Assembly (NCBI GenBank): GCA_027063105.1
Contig: JAMOSL010000142.1
Location: forward strand, 1-7,233
DNA from: Campylobacteraceae bacterium
Lineage (GTDB): Bacteria > Campylobacterota > Campylobacteria > Campylobacterales > Sulfurovaceae
Direction: 5' to 3'
DNA: 7,233 bases
Position 1 is the first letter of the stretch. Each line of letters opens with the position of its first letter. The notes beneath the pieces are model-generated. The model had not been told where the DNA came from. It worked only from the letters and a program-made list of their open reading frames with translations, and ran no database searches. The translations under genes and the position numbers were made by a program. Shown here piece after piece: positions 1 through 5,922 of this stretch.

Positions 1-761
1 CAGGAGCTAGAAATAGAATTGCTCTAACTGGTCTTACAATGGCTGAATATTTTAGAGATGAGATGGGTCTTGATGTATTGATGTTTATTGATAATATCTT
101 TAGATTTGCTCAATCAGGTTCAGAGATGTCAGCTCTTCTTGGACGAATTCCTTCAGCCGTTGGTTACCAACCTACACTTGCTAGAGAAATGGGTGCATTA
201 CAAGAGAGAATTACATCAACAAACAAAGGTTCAATTACTTCTGTTCAAGCTGTATATGTTCCAGCTGATGACTTAACTGATCCTGCTCCTGCTTCTGTAT
301 TTGCTCACCTTGATGCTACAACAGTTCTTAATCGTTCTATTGCAGAAAAAGGTATATACCCAGCTGTTGATCCACTAGATAGTACAAGTAGAATGCTTGA
401 TCCACAAATTATTGGTGATGAGCATTATAATGTTGCTAGAGGTATCCAACAAATTCTTCAAAAATATAAAGATCTACAAGATATTATTGCAATTCTTGGT
501 ATGGATGAATTATCAGAAGATGATAAATTAATTGTTGAGAGAGCTAGAAAAGTTGAAAAATTCTTATCTCAACCATTCCATGTTGCAGAAGTATTTACAG
601 GAAGCCCTGGGGTTTATGTAGAATTAGCTGATACAATCGCTGGATTTAAAGGTCTTATTGATGGTAAATATGACGATATGAACGAAGCATCATTCTATAT
701 GGTTGGAAATATGGATGAGGCTATTGCTAAAAATGAAAAGATTTTAGCAAAAAATAAATAA
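1..761 (+). CDS. atpD: ATP synthase F1 subunit beta, 3' portion (5' end outside window)
   Basis: Catalytic beta subunit of the cytoplasmic F1 head of the F1Fo ATP synthase, which makes ATP from ADP and phosphate using the proton gradient. The reading frame is open from base 3 (bases 1-2 end a split codon) to the TAA at 759-761, giving 252 visible residues, about the C-terminal half of a family usually near 465-470 residues. The frame continues upstream of the first ATG at 39 with family-like residues (GARNRIALTGLT), so that ATG is internal. The Walker A loop lies outside the window. Visible are the Walker B strand ending in Asp (DVLMFID, about 72-92), SALLGRIPSAVGYQPT, VPADDLTDPAP, YPAVDPLDSTSR, and the DELSEED-loop equivalent DELSEDD at 504-524, followed by FLSQPFHVAEVFTGSPG. 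All are canonical and intact. It is followed 16 nt later by atpC, as in typical atp operons. Confidence 0.98.
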   Translation, partial: GARNRIALTGLTMAEYFRDEMGLDVLMFIDNIFRFAQSGSEMSALLGRIPSAVGYQPTLAREMGALQERITSTNKGSITSVQAVYVPADDLTDPAPASVFAHLDATTVLNRSIAEKGIYPAVDPLDSTSRMLDPQIIGDEHYNVARGIQQILQKYKDLQDIIAILGMDELSEDDKLIVERARKVEKFLSQPFHVAEVFTGSPGVYVELADTIAGFKGLIDGKYDDMNEASFYMVGNMDEAIAKNEKILAKNK

Positions 762-764
762 ATT

Positions 765-771
765 AAAAGGG
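765..771 (+). promoter_or_regulatory. Ribosome binding site of atpC
   Basis: AAAAGGG lies 6 nt before the ATG at 778, in the 16-nt gap after the atpD stop. It is a purine-rich Shine-Dalgarno-like match and supports the chosen atpC start. Confidence 0.6.
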
Positions 772-777
772 TAAATA

Positions 778-1158
778 ATGAAACTATTTACACTTGAAAT
801 TGTTACTCCTGAAGGAGTAACTTATGAAGCTGAAATTAGACAAGTAACACTGCCAGGTAGTGAGGGTGAATTTGGTGTTTTAGCAGACCATGCTACACTA
901 GTATCACTTCTCGAAGCTGGTATTATTACGATAGAGACTGCTGATTCTGAAAATATTGATGTAGCTATTAATTCTGGCTATGTTAAAGTTGATGAAAATA
1001 AAGTATCATGTATTGTTGATGGAGCTATATCATTAACTGTTGGAGATAATGATATTACTAAAAGACTAGAAGAATCTAAAGCATTATTAAAAAGTGCTGG
1101 TGCTTCTGATGCTGCTATTGCTACTGCTATGGGTAGAATAGAACATATTCATAAATAG
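778..1158 (+). CDS. atpC: ATP synthase F1 subunit epsilon
   Basis: Epsilon subunit of F1, part of the central rotor stalk. It couples gamma to the c-ring and, in many bacteria, restrains ATP hydrolysis through its C-terminal helices. The protein has 126 residues, slightly shorter than the E. coli protein (about 139). Residues 1-85 fit the N-terminal beta-sandwich: it opens with LEIVTPEG, then has the hallmark LPGSEGEFGVLADHA (about 25-39) and the strand pattern around INSGYVKV. Residues 92-126 form two short, alanine-rich amphipathic helices (from DITKRLEESKALL to AMGRIEHIHK). The second helix is short and carries few basic residues compared with enterobacterial epsilon, so its inhibitory strength cannot be judged. 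The start is supported by AAAAGGG upstream. It directly follows atpD and is followed after 8 nt by tolQ. Confidence 0.96.
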   Translation: MKLFTLEIVTPEGVTYEAEIRQVTLPGSEGEFGVLADHATLVSLLEAGIITIETADSENIDVAINSGYVKVDENKVSCIVDGAISLTVGDNDITKRLEESKALLKSAGASDAAIATAMGRIEHIHK

Positions 1159-1166
1159 TAGATAAA

Positions 1167-1730
1167 TTGAATTATATTTCAGAGAGTAGTGCAATTACTA
1201 TATTTATCCTTCTCTTGCTCTCTGGATATTTTATTATAACATTTTGGATTTTCTTCTATCGTTATGGTATTCTAAAAGATAGAATAGCAATTGAAGGTAA
1301 TTCTTTAAAAATGTTATATATGGGAAAAGCCATAAGTGTATCAAAAAAATCAATTATACATACATATATTTCTAGAGTCTCAAAACCAAATAGAGATATT
1401 ATGAATGCTGCATCTAGTGATGCCATAAGAAGTGCAACAAAGGGACTAACACTATTATCTATAATAGCTTCAACTTCTCCTTTTATTGGACTTTTTGGAA
1501 CGGTCATTGGAATACTAGAGACATTTTCTAAACTAGGAAACCAAAAAAGTGCATCTTTAAGTGTTGTAGCTCCTGCCATATCAGAGGCTTTAGTAGCTAC
1601 TGCTGCTGGAATATCTGTGGCTATTTTTGCGTATTCCTTTCATCTCATACTCAAAAGATTATCATATGAACTAAGCTCACTACTATCTTCTGAATCAGAT
1701 GTAATATTATCTTTATATGATGAAGAATAA
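1167..1730 (+). CDS. tolQ: TolQ/ExbB/MotA-family proton channel subunit, TTG start
   Basis: Inner-membrane stator subunit that, with TolR, forms the proton-driven motor energising TolA. The 187-residue protein is shorter than E. coli TolQ (about 230). Three hydrophobic segments are visible: about 8-30, 93-118 and 133-162. Between the first two is a cytoplasmic loop with many charged residues. The family signatures are present: TSPFIGLFGTVIGI (103-116) in the second segment and ISEALVATAAGISVAI (138-153) in the third, with Thr145 at the position expected for the conserved channel-lining Thr. The start is TTG at 1167: the frame is closed by TAA at 1152-1154, no ATG or GTG lies between that stop and the first membrane segment, and the first ATG would remove it. 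No good Shine-Dalgarno is seen, so coupling to atpC 8 nt upstream is likely. Its stop overlaps the tolR ATG by one base. The Tol assignment over Exb rests on the tolB neighbour. Confidence 0.93.
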   Translation: MNYISESSAITIFILLLLSGYFIITFWIFFYRYGILKDRIAIEGNSLKMLYMGKAISVSKKSIIHTYISRVSKPNRDIMNAASSDAIRSATKGLTLLSIIASTSPFIGLFGTVIGILETFSKLGNQKSASLSVVAPAISEALVATAAGISVAIFAYSFHLILKRLSYELSSLLSSESDVILSLYDEE

Positions 1731-2116
1731 TGTTTAATTGGGACGATAATCCAGATTTAAATATAACTCCCTTAGTTGATGTTATGTTAGTTTTAATGGC
1801 TATTTTAATGGTAACAGCGCCTACAATCAATTTTGAAGAAAAAATAACACTACCACAAGGTTCAAATAGTAAAAAACTAGATAATATTAAAACCCTTACT
1901 ATTCGTATTGATAAAAATCAGATTGTTTACTTTGGAAAAGAGAAATATCCATTAAACAAATTTGCAGATTTTTTTGTATTAAAGTCAAATAATTTTTCTC
2001 AAAATGATACAGTTTTTATTCATGCTGATGAAAATCTTCCATATAAATATGTTATGGAGCTTCTTAAAATTATAAAAGAGCTTAAGTTCACTAAAGTCTC
2101 TCTTATAACAGAATAA
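1730..2116 (+). CDS. tolR: TolR/ExbD-family motor subunit
   Basis: Single-pass inner-membrane partner of TolQ that carries the proton-binding Asp. The 128-residue protein has a short N-terminus, then one hydrophobic helix at about 13-31 beginning NITPLVDVMLVLMAI. Asp17 in PLVDVM matches the essential Asp of the family (Asp23 in E. coli TolR, Asp25 in ExbD). Residues 34-128 form a periplasmic domain of alternating strands and helices that starts with EKITLPQGSN and includes VFIHADENLPYKYVMELL, the usual pattern in ExbD/TolR. The ATG overlaps the tolQ TAA (TAATG, 1728-1732), which implies translational coupling and balanced synthesis. A weak GAAG lies just upstream inside tolQ. The tolA-like gene follows after 5 nt. 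ExbD cannot be excluded from the sequence alone, but the context favours TolR. Confidence 0.93.
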   Translation: MFNWDDNPDLNITPLVDVMLVLMAILMVTAPTINFEEKITLPQGSNSKKLDNIKTLTIRIDKNQIVYFGKEKYPLNKFADFFVLKSNNFSQNDTVFIHADENLPYKYVMELLKIIKELKFTKVSLITE

Positions 2117-2121
2117 ATAAT

Positions 2122-2886
2122 ATGTTTTCTAAAGAGCTTAGTGCTGTTTATGCTATTAGCATATATATTCTACTTCTTGGACTATTGCTAGGTGCGTTTA
2201 ATAAAGAAAAAATAAAACCAGAGAGCGTTCATTTCGTAAAAAAAAATGATAATAGTATAGAAATTGGATTAAGCACAGCTCCAAAAAAATATATAGAACC
2301 TATTAAAAAAATTAAACCTAAAATTAAACATTCAAAAAATCAAAAAAAGTATAAGAAAAAGATAGTTAAAAAAAAGAAAATTATCAAGAAAAAAGTAATT
2401 AAGAAGAAAAAAATTGTTAAAAAGAAACCTATTAAAAAAATACAAAAAAAAGAACCTATTAGGAAGAAAAAAATTGTTAAAAAAAGTGAACCTAAAAAAG
2501 CTGATATGAAAAAACTATTTAATAATATAAAAGATATAAAACCAACTAAAACTCAAACAAATAAAGATGAAATAAAAAGAGTTACAAGTTCTATGAAAAA
2601 TGTCAAGAATAAAGATAAAGGTATTATTAATAAATATTTTGCAAAGGTAGAAGAAACTCTATATTACTGGCCTGCATTAAGCCAGTTTGGAGGAGAAAAA
2701 GCTGAGGTTTGGTTAAAAATAGAGCAAGATGGTAGTTTTATTTTTAAGGTTCTTAATCCATCAAATAATCAAGACTTCAACAGTGGACTGATACAATACC
2801 TAAAACAACTTCAGAGAGTAGGTTTTGCTAGACATCAATACAAAAGACCACTTGAAGCAAGAGTAGAATTTATAGCTAAGGAGTAA
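2122..2886 (+). CDS. tolA: TolA/TonB-like energy transducer with lysine-rich periplasmic linker
   Basis: Probable Tol energy transducer spanning the periplasm. It would pass force from TolQR to TolB/Pal at the outer membrane. The 254-residue protein has a short cytoplasmic tail, one membrane helix at about 8-26 (AVYAISIYILLLGLLLGAF), and a very basic region at about 54-131 dominated by Lys with Ile, Val and Pro (units such as KKKIV, KKKPI, KKEPI). A polar connector at 132-165 leads to a C-terminal domain at about 168-254 (from NKYFAKVEETLYYWPAL to LEARVEFIAKE) that has the TonB/TolA C-terminal layout of helix, strands and a final strand. Unlike E. coli TolA, the linker is not an Ala-rich helix; it resembles the Pro/Lys stretch of TonB, and databases may label it TonB. 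Position between tolR and tolB favours the Tol role. No clear Shine-Dalgarno is seen, and the start lies 5 nt after tolR. Its coding DNA is full of poly-A runs. Confidence 0.85.
   Translation: MFSKELSAVYAISIYILLLGLLLGAFNKEKIKPESVHFVKKNDNSIEIGLSTAPKKYIEPIKKIKPKIKHSKNQKKYKKKIVKKKKIIKKKVIKKKKIVKKKPIKKIQKKEPIRKKKIVKKSEPKKADMKKLFNNIKDIKPTKTQTNKDEIKRVTSSMKNVKNKDKGIINKYFAKVEETLYYWPALSQFGGEKAEVWLKIEQDGSFIFKVLNPSNNQDFNSGLIQYLKQLQRVGFARHQYKRPLEARVEFIAKE
2338..2505 (+). repeat. Degenerate poly-A/Lys-codon repeat tract inside tolA
   Basis: This part of tolA is built from AAA/AAG Lys codons interrupted by ATT/GTT and CCT codons. A 21-nt stretch at 2403-2423 recurs exactly at 2463-2483, an offset of 60 nt (20 codons), so the reading frame is kept. 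Homopolymer A runs include A8 at 2368-2375, A7 at 2407-2413, A7 at 2434-2440, A8 at 2444-2451, A7 at 2467-2473 and A7 at 2479-2485. An A9 run lies nearby at 2238-2246. The tract encodes the lysine-rich linker. The internal duplication suggests growth by slippage or unequal recombination (inference). Confidence 0.7.
2878..2883 (+). promoter_or_regulatory. Ribosome binding site of tolB, inside the tolA end
   Basis: AAGGAG lies over the last two sense codons of tolA, 5 nt before the ATG at 2889. It is a strong Shine-Dalgarno and selects this ATG over the in-frame ATGs at 2904 and 2913, which would cut into the signal peptide. Confidence 0.8.
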
Positions 2887-2888
2887 AT

Positions 2889-4133
2889 ATGAGATATATA
2901 ATAATGGTTTTAATGACAATAAATCTTTTTGCCGTTGATGCAACAATTAAAATAAAAAAAGATGTAGAGCAGAGGGCAAAAATAGTATTAGTTGATAGTT
3001 CAGTAGGAATATCAGCAAATATAAGTAATAAATTTTTCTCTATTATGCAATCAGATTTAAAGATAAGTGGACACTTTGTTGCTGATAAAAAACATAATAG
3101 AGAGAGTACACTAAATCATTCAATTCCTACGAATCTAAAATCGAAAGGATATATACTAAAATATAAATTATCCACGAATAATGGTTTAAAGATAGATATT
3201 ATTTTGGTAAGAGGATCTGATGGTATCGTTGTAACAAAAAAAGATTATAGTATATCATCTAGTACAAAATATCCTTTCTTAGCACATAAAATTATAAGTT
3301 ATATCAATAATACTTTACAGTATCCTAACATAGATTGGATAAATAGATATGTTGTATTTTCTAAATATACATCATCAAAAAAGAGTATAATTATATTAGC
3401 AGATTATACTATGAATTTTAAAAAAACCGTAATAAAAGGTGGACTCAATTTATTTCCTAAATGGGCAGATAAAGAGCAGACAAGTTTTTATTATACATCG
3501 TTTAAAAATATTCCAACTCTATATAAATTAAATATATATAATGGAAAAAAAATTAAAATAACAACTTCTGAAGGTATGTTAGTATGCTCTGATGTAAACG
3601 ATAATGGTAATAAAATATTAGTAACAATGGCACCAGATGCACAACCTGATATTTATGAAATGAATTCAAATGGTGGTGGGAAGCGAAGAGTTACAAAATT
3701 CTCAGGAATTGATGTTAGTGCAAAATATATAAATAACGGTGGAGCTATCACATTTGTATCCAATAGAATGGGCTATCCAAATATATTCAAGAAGCCTATA
3801 AGTGGTTCAGCCGTATCTCAAGTAGTATATCGTGGAAGAAATAATAATGGAGTTGATGCATATAAAAATAAAATTGTATACTCAAGTAGAGAGAGTCATA
3901 AAAGATATGGTCAGAATAGATTTAACCTATATCTAACACATACAAACGATTCTAGCACTCGTCCATTAACATCTAATGGCGTAAATCAATTTCCAAGATT
4001 TTCTGTAGATGGCAGTACAATTCTTTATATAAAACAGTATCAAAATAAAAGTTCTGTGGGATATATAAATTTAACAAGTAATCAAAATTTACTATTTCCA
4101 TTAGGTGGGAAAGTTCAATCCATTGATTGGTAA
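2889..4133 (+). CDS. tolB: Tol-Pal system periplasmic beta-propeller protein TolB
   Basis: Periplasmic protein that links TolA to the outer-membrane lipoprotein Pal during envelope constriction. The 414-residue protein starts with a short signal peptide (about 1-16, hydrophobic VLMTINLFA after Arg2; cleavage probably just after the Ala in LFAVDA) with no lipobox Cys, so it should be soluble. Residues 17-140 form the N-terminal alpha/beta domain, including the strand DIILVRGSDGIVV. Residues 145-410 show repeated TolB/PD40-type propeller motifs: NLFPKWADKEQTSFYYTS (187-204), CSDVNDNGNKILVTMAPD (233-250) continuing QPDIYEMN, AKYINNGGAITFVSNRMG (278-295) continuing YPNIF, and NQFPRFSVDGSTILYIK (366-382). 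The length is close to other TolB proteins (about 400-430). The gap to tolA is 2 nt and the ribosome site is strong. The usual downstream pal is not present; pabA follows after 15 nt. Confidence 0.93.
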   Translation: MRYIIMVLMTINLFAVDATIKIKKDVEQRAKIVLVDSSVGISANISNKFFSIMQSDLKISGHFVADKKHNRESTLNHSIPTNLKSKGYILKYKLSTNNGLKIDIILVRGSDGIVVTKKDYSISSSTKYPFLAHKIISYINNTLQYPNIDWINRYVVFSKYTSSKKSIIILADYTMNFKKTVIKGGLNLFPKWADKEQTSFYYTSFKNIPTLYKLNIYNGKKIKITTSEGMLVCSDVNDNGNKILVTMAPDAQPDIYEMNSNGGGKRRVTKFSGIDVSAKYINNGGAITFVSNRMGYPNIFKKPISGSAVSQVVYRGRNNNGVDAYKNKIVYSSRESHKRYGQNRFNLYLTHTNDSSTRPLTSNGVNQFPRFSVDGSTILYIKQYQNKSSVGYINLTSNQNLLFPLGGKVQSIDW

Positions 4134-4138
4134 TTAAG

Positions 4139-4143
4139 AAGGA
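4139..4143 (+). promoter_or_regulatory. Ribosome binding site of pabA
   Basis: AAGGA lies in the 15-nt gap after tolB, 5 nt before the ATG at 4149. It favours this start over the in-frame ATG at 4158, and the family-typical N-terminus (hydrophobic residues before IDNYDSFT) agrees. Confidence 0.65.
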
Positions 4144-4148
4144 TAAAA

Positions 4149-4718
4149 ATGGTTTTAATGATAGATAATTATGATAGTTTTACATATAATGTAGTTCAAT
4201 ATTGTAGAGAATTAGGTGCAAACCTTAAAGTAATTCGTAATGATGAAATGAATATAGAGGAAATAAAAGAATTAAATCCATCTAAAATTATACTTTCTCC
4301 TGGACCTGCGACACCTAATGAAGCAGGAGTCACGCTTGATGTAATTAAGGAATTTGCTGATAGAACACCTATTTTTGGAATATGTTTAGGACATCAAAGT
4401 ATAGCTCAAGCATTTGGAGGAGAAGTTATCAGAGCTAAAAATATGATGCATGGAAAAACTTCACAAGTAAAAGTAGAAGTAGATAATGAAATATTTCAAA
4501 AGATACCCAAAGAATTCAGAGCTACAAGGTACCACTCATTAACAGTAAATAAAAACAATCTGCCAAAAAATATATTACCAACAGCATATAGCAAAGATGA
4601 TAATGAAATAATGGCAATAAAAATAAAAGATAAAGATATATATGGTGTACAATTTCATCCTGAATCAATAATGAGTGAATATGGTCATGAGATGTTAGAT
4701 AACTTTTTAAAATTATAG
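4149..4718 (+). CDS. pabA: Glutamine amidotransferase, aminodeoxychorismate/anthranilate synthase component II
   Basis: Class I glutamine amidotransferase that releases ammonia from glutamine and delivers it to a chorismate-using partner (PabB for 4-aminobenzoate and folate, or TrpE for anthranilate and tryptophan). The 189-residue length is typical. Visible signatures are IDNYDSFTYN (5-14), LSPGPATP (49-56), the nucleophile elbow GICLGHQ with Cys79, MHGKTS (100-105), RYHSL, and the rest of the catalytic triad in QFHPES with His170 and Glu172. All catalytic residues are intact. No pabB or trpE lies beside it, so it may be an orphan subunit serving one or both synthases. PabA is chosen because freestanding copies are usually so named; sequence alone does not separate PabA from TrpG. 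It probably shares the tol transcript. Confidence 0.9.
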   Translation: MVLMIDNYDSFTYNVVQYCRELGANLKVIRNDEMNIEEIKELNPSKIILSPGPATPNEAGVTLDVIKEFADRTPIFGICLGHQSIAQAFGGEVIRAKNMMHGKTSQVKVEVDNEIFQKIPKEFRATRYHSLTVNKNNLPKNILPTAYSKDDNEIMAIKIKDKDIYGVQFHPESIMSEYGHEMLDNFLKL

Positions 4719-4732
4719 TAATAAATTATTAA

Positions 4733-5803
4733 ATGCCTAAACAAATATTCTATCCATTTATAGGATTATATATTATAATTATTTTTTATTTAGCATATAC
4801 TACACCTATAAGCCCACACGAAGCAAATATTTTTTATACTGATAATGGAATTGTCAGTATTTTAATGCACTATGGATATGAAACATTTGGTGGATTCATA
4901 GGATTAAGAATATTCTTTATTATTATAGGAATATGTTCTATATATCTGTATTACTCTATGACGAATATATATTTAAATAATGATGAAGATAGAATGAGTG
5001 CCACGGCAATATATTTAATGTTACCAGCAATGATAACAGCTTTCGTTTTAGCAAATATATCAATTTTAGTAATACCTTTAGTTTTAATATTTCTATTAGC
5101 CTATGATAAAAATATTATTTGGTTAGAGATTTTAGTTATGGCTTTACTGTTTATAATTCATGATGCATCTGTTATATTTTTTATAACTATTTTTATATAT
5201 GGATTAGTAAATAAAAATAAAGTATTATTCATATCATCAGGATTCTTTTTAGTTATATCTATTATTATCACAAAAGGTATTGAAATTGGAGGTAGACCAT
5301 CTGGGCATTTTATAGATATATTTGGATTATATTCAGCTATATTTACACCTTTTATATTTATATATTTCTTTTATACCTTATATAGAATATTACTTCTTGA
5401 AAAGAAAAATATTCTATGGTATATCTCCTTTGGTGCTTTAGTTTTATCTCTGATTCTATCAATACGGCAAAGAATATCTATAACTGATTTTGCACCATAT
5501 GTTGTAATATCTGTTGTATTAATGTTAGATAGCTTTAATAAAAAAGTTCGTGTTAGGTTACCTGAATATCAAAAGTATTATAAAATTGGTTTTAAAATAA
5601 CAATAGGAACACTTATTATAATATCTTCTATAGTTATATTTCATCATGAAAACTTTGCATCTAGATTATATAGTCCTTATAAAATAGCTAAAGGACTAAA
5701 ATCAAAAAATATTAAGTGTTACAATATAAATAAAAGGGACAAAGTTTATCAATTTAATTTTTATGGAATAAGAAGTTGCCCTAAATATAAGTTTATATAT
5801 TAA
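4733..5803 (+). CDS. Polytopic inner-membrane protein, possible GT-C-type glycosyltransferase
   Basis: I do not recognise a named function. The 356-residue protein has about nine hydrophobic segments: roughly 5-22, 55-76, 90-122 (possibly two), 129-157, 163-180, 194-221, 226-244, 252-267 and 283-304. A polar tail of about 50 residues follows. Just after the first segment comes TTPISPHEANIFY (23-35), with the acidic residue of HEA placed where GT-C enzymes such as ArnT/PMT relatives carry their Asp/Glu motif in the first outer loop. This placement and the many membrane helices suggest a polyprenyl-phosphate-sugar-dependent transferase, but it is an inference. Another polar motif, RQRISITDFAPY (245-256), sits between helices 7 and 8. 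The tail has two Cys, 329 and 349, that could form a disulfide if periplasmic. The ATG at 4733 lies 14 nt after the pabA stop with no clear ribosome site, so it looks co-transcribed. The codons are very AT-rich, as expected for Ile/Phe/Tyr-rich membrane proteins. Confidence 0.8.
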   Translation: MPKQIFYPFIGLYIIIIFYLAYTTPISPHEANIFYTDNGIVSILMHYGYETFGGFIGLRIFFIIIGICSIYLYYSMTNIYLNNDEDRMSATAIYLMLPAMITAFVLANISILVIPLVLIFLLAYDKNIIWLEILVMALLFIIHDASVIFFITIFIYGLVNKNKVLFISSGFFLVISIIITKGIEIGGRPSGHFIDIFGLYSAIFTPFIFIYFFYTLYRILLLEKKNILWYISFGALVLSLILSIRQRISITDFAPYVVISVVLMLDSFNKKVRVRLPEYQKYYKIGFKITIGTLIIISSIVIFHHENFASRLYSPYKIAKGLKSKNIKCYNINKRDKVYQFNFYGIRSCPKYKFIY

Positions 5804-5882
5804 ATAAATGTTTCTAAAATACACAACTAATTATTTATACAGCTAGATTTAATACCTTAGTAGTAAATTTCAATCCACCTAA

Positions 5883-5891
5883 TGTTAGAAT
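5883..5891 (+). promoter_or_regulatory. Candidate aclB promoter, extended -10 (TGTTAGAAT)
   Basis: TGT followed by TAGAAT fits an extended -10 element (TGn-TATAAT, one hexamer mismatch). No good -35 box sits 16-18 nt upstream, only AT-rich sequence, which is common for the housekeeping sigma factor in Campylobacterota. Transcription would start near 5898-5900, giving a leader of about 25 nt that includes the ribosome site. Chance matches are frequent in DNA this AT-rich, so this is tentative. Confidence 0.4.
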
Positions 5892-5910
5892 ACTTTAACT
5901 CATTAAACAA

Positions 5911-5916
5911 AAGGAG
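5911..5916 (+). promoter_or_regulatory. Ribosome binding site of aclB
   Basis: AAGGAG lies 6 nt before the ATG at 5923. It is among the best Shine-Dalgarno matches in the window, consistent with a highly translated central-metabolism gene. Confidence 0.85.
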
Positions 5917-5922
5917 AACTCA

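Larger units (their letters stand above)
5804..5922 (+). other. Intergenic region upstream of aclB
   Basis: This 119-nt AT-rich gap is the only sizeable non-coding stretch. It separates the atp-tol-pabA block from aclB. It contains a candidate extended -10 promoter (5883-5891) and a strong ribosome site (5911-5916). I see no GC-rich hairpin followed by a T run, so no intrinsic terminator can be assigned for the upstream unit, and no tRNA or riboswitch-like structure is evident. Confidence 0.75.

Noticed and set aside
39..41. ATG at 39 as the start of a complete gene.
   Set aside because: Upstream in-frame residues match the conserved beta-subunit sequence, so this is an internal Met of a gene cut by the window edge.
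88..276. A 62-codon open frame on the + strand inside atpD.
   Set aside because: It lies wholly inside the well-conserved beta-subunit frame, has no ribosome site and shows no recognisable protein pattern; it is a shadow frame.
1262..1579. A 105-codon open frame on the - strand opposite tolQ.
   Set aside because: It is antisense to a clear TolQ family gene, has no family features, and arises from the codon pattern of the opposite strand.
2338..2505. CRISPR-like or tandem regulatory repeat in the poly-A region.
   Set aside because: The repeats keep the tolA frame and encode Lys-rich units; there are no regular spacers or palindromes.
2889..2960. TolB as a lipoprotein that replaces Pal.
   Set aside because: The signal peptide has no Cys at its end, so no lipobox exists; the protein looks like ordinary soluble TolB.
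5801..5840. Possible AT-only hairpin (ATAAAT near 5805 with ATTTAT near 5834) as a terminator after the membrane-protein gene.
   Set aside because: The stem is about 6 bp of A/T pairs with a loop of over 20 nt and no T run follows; it would not be stable enough to call.
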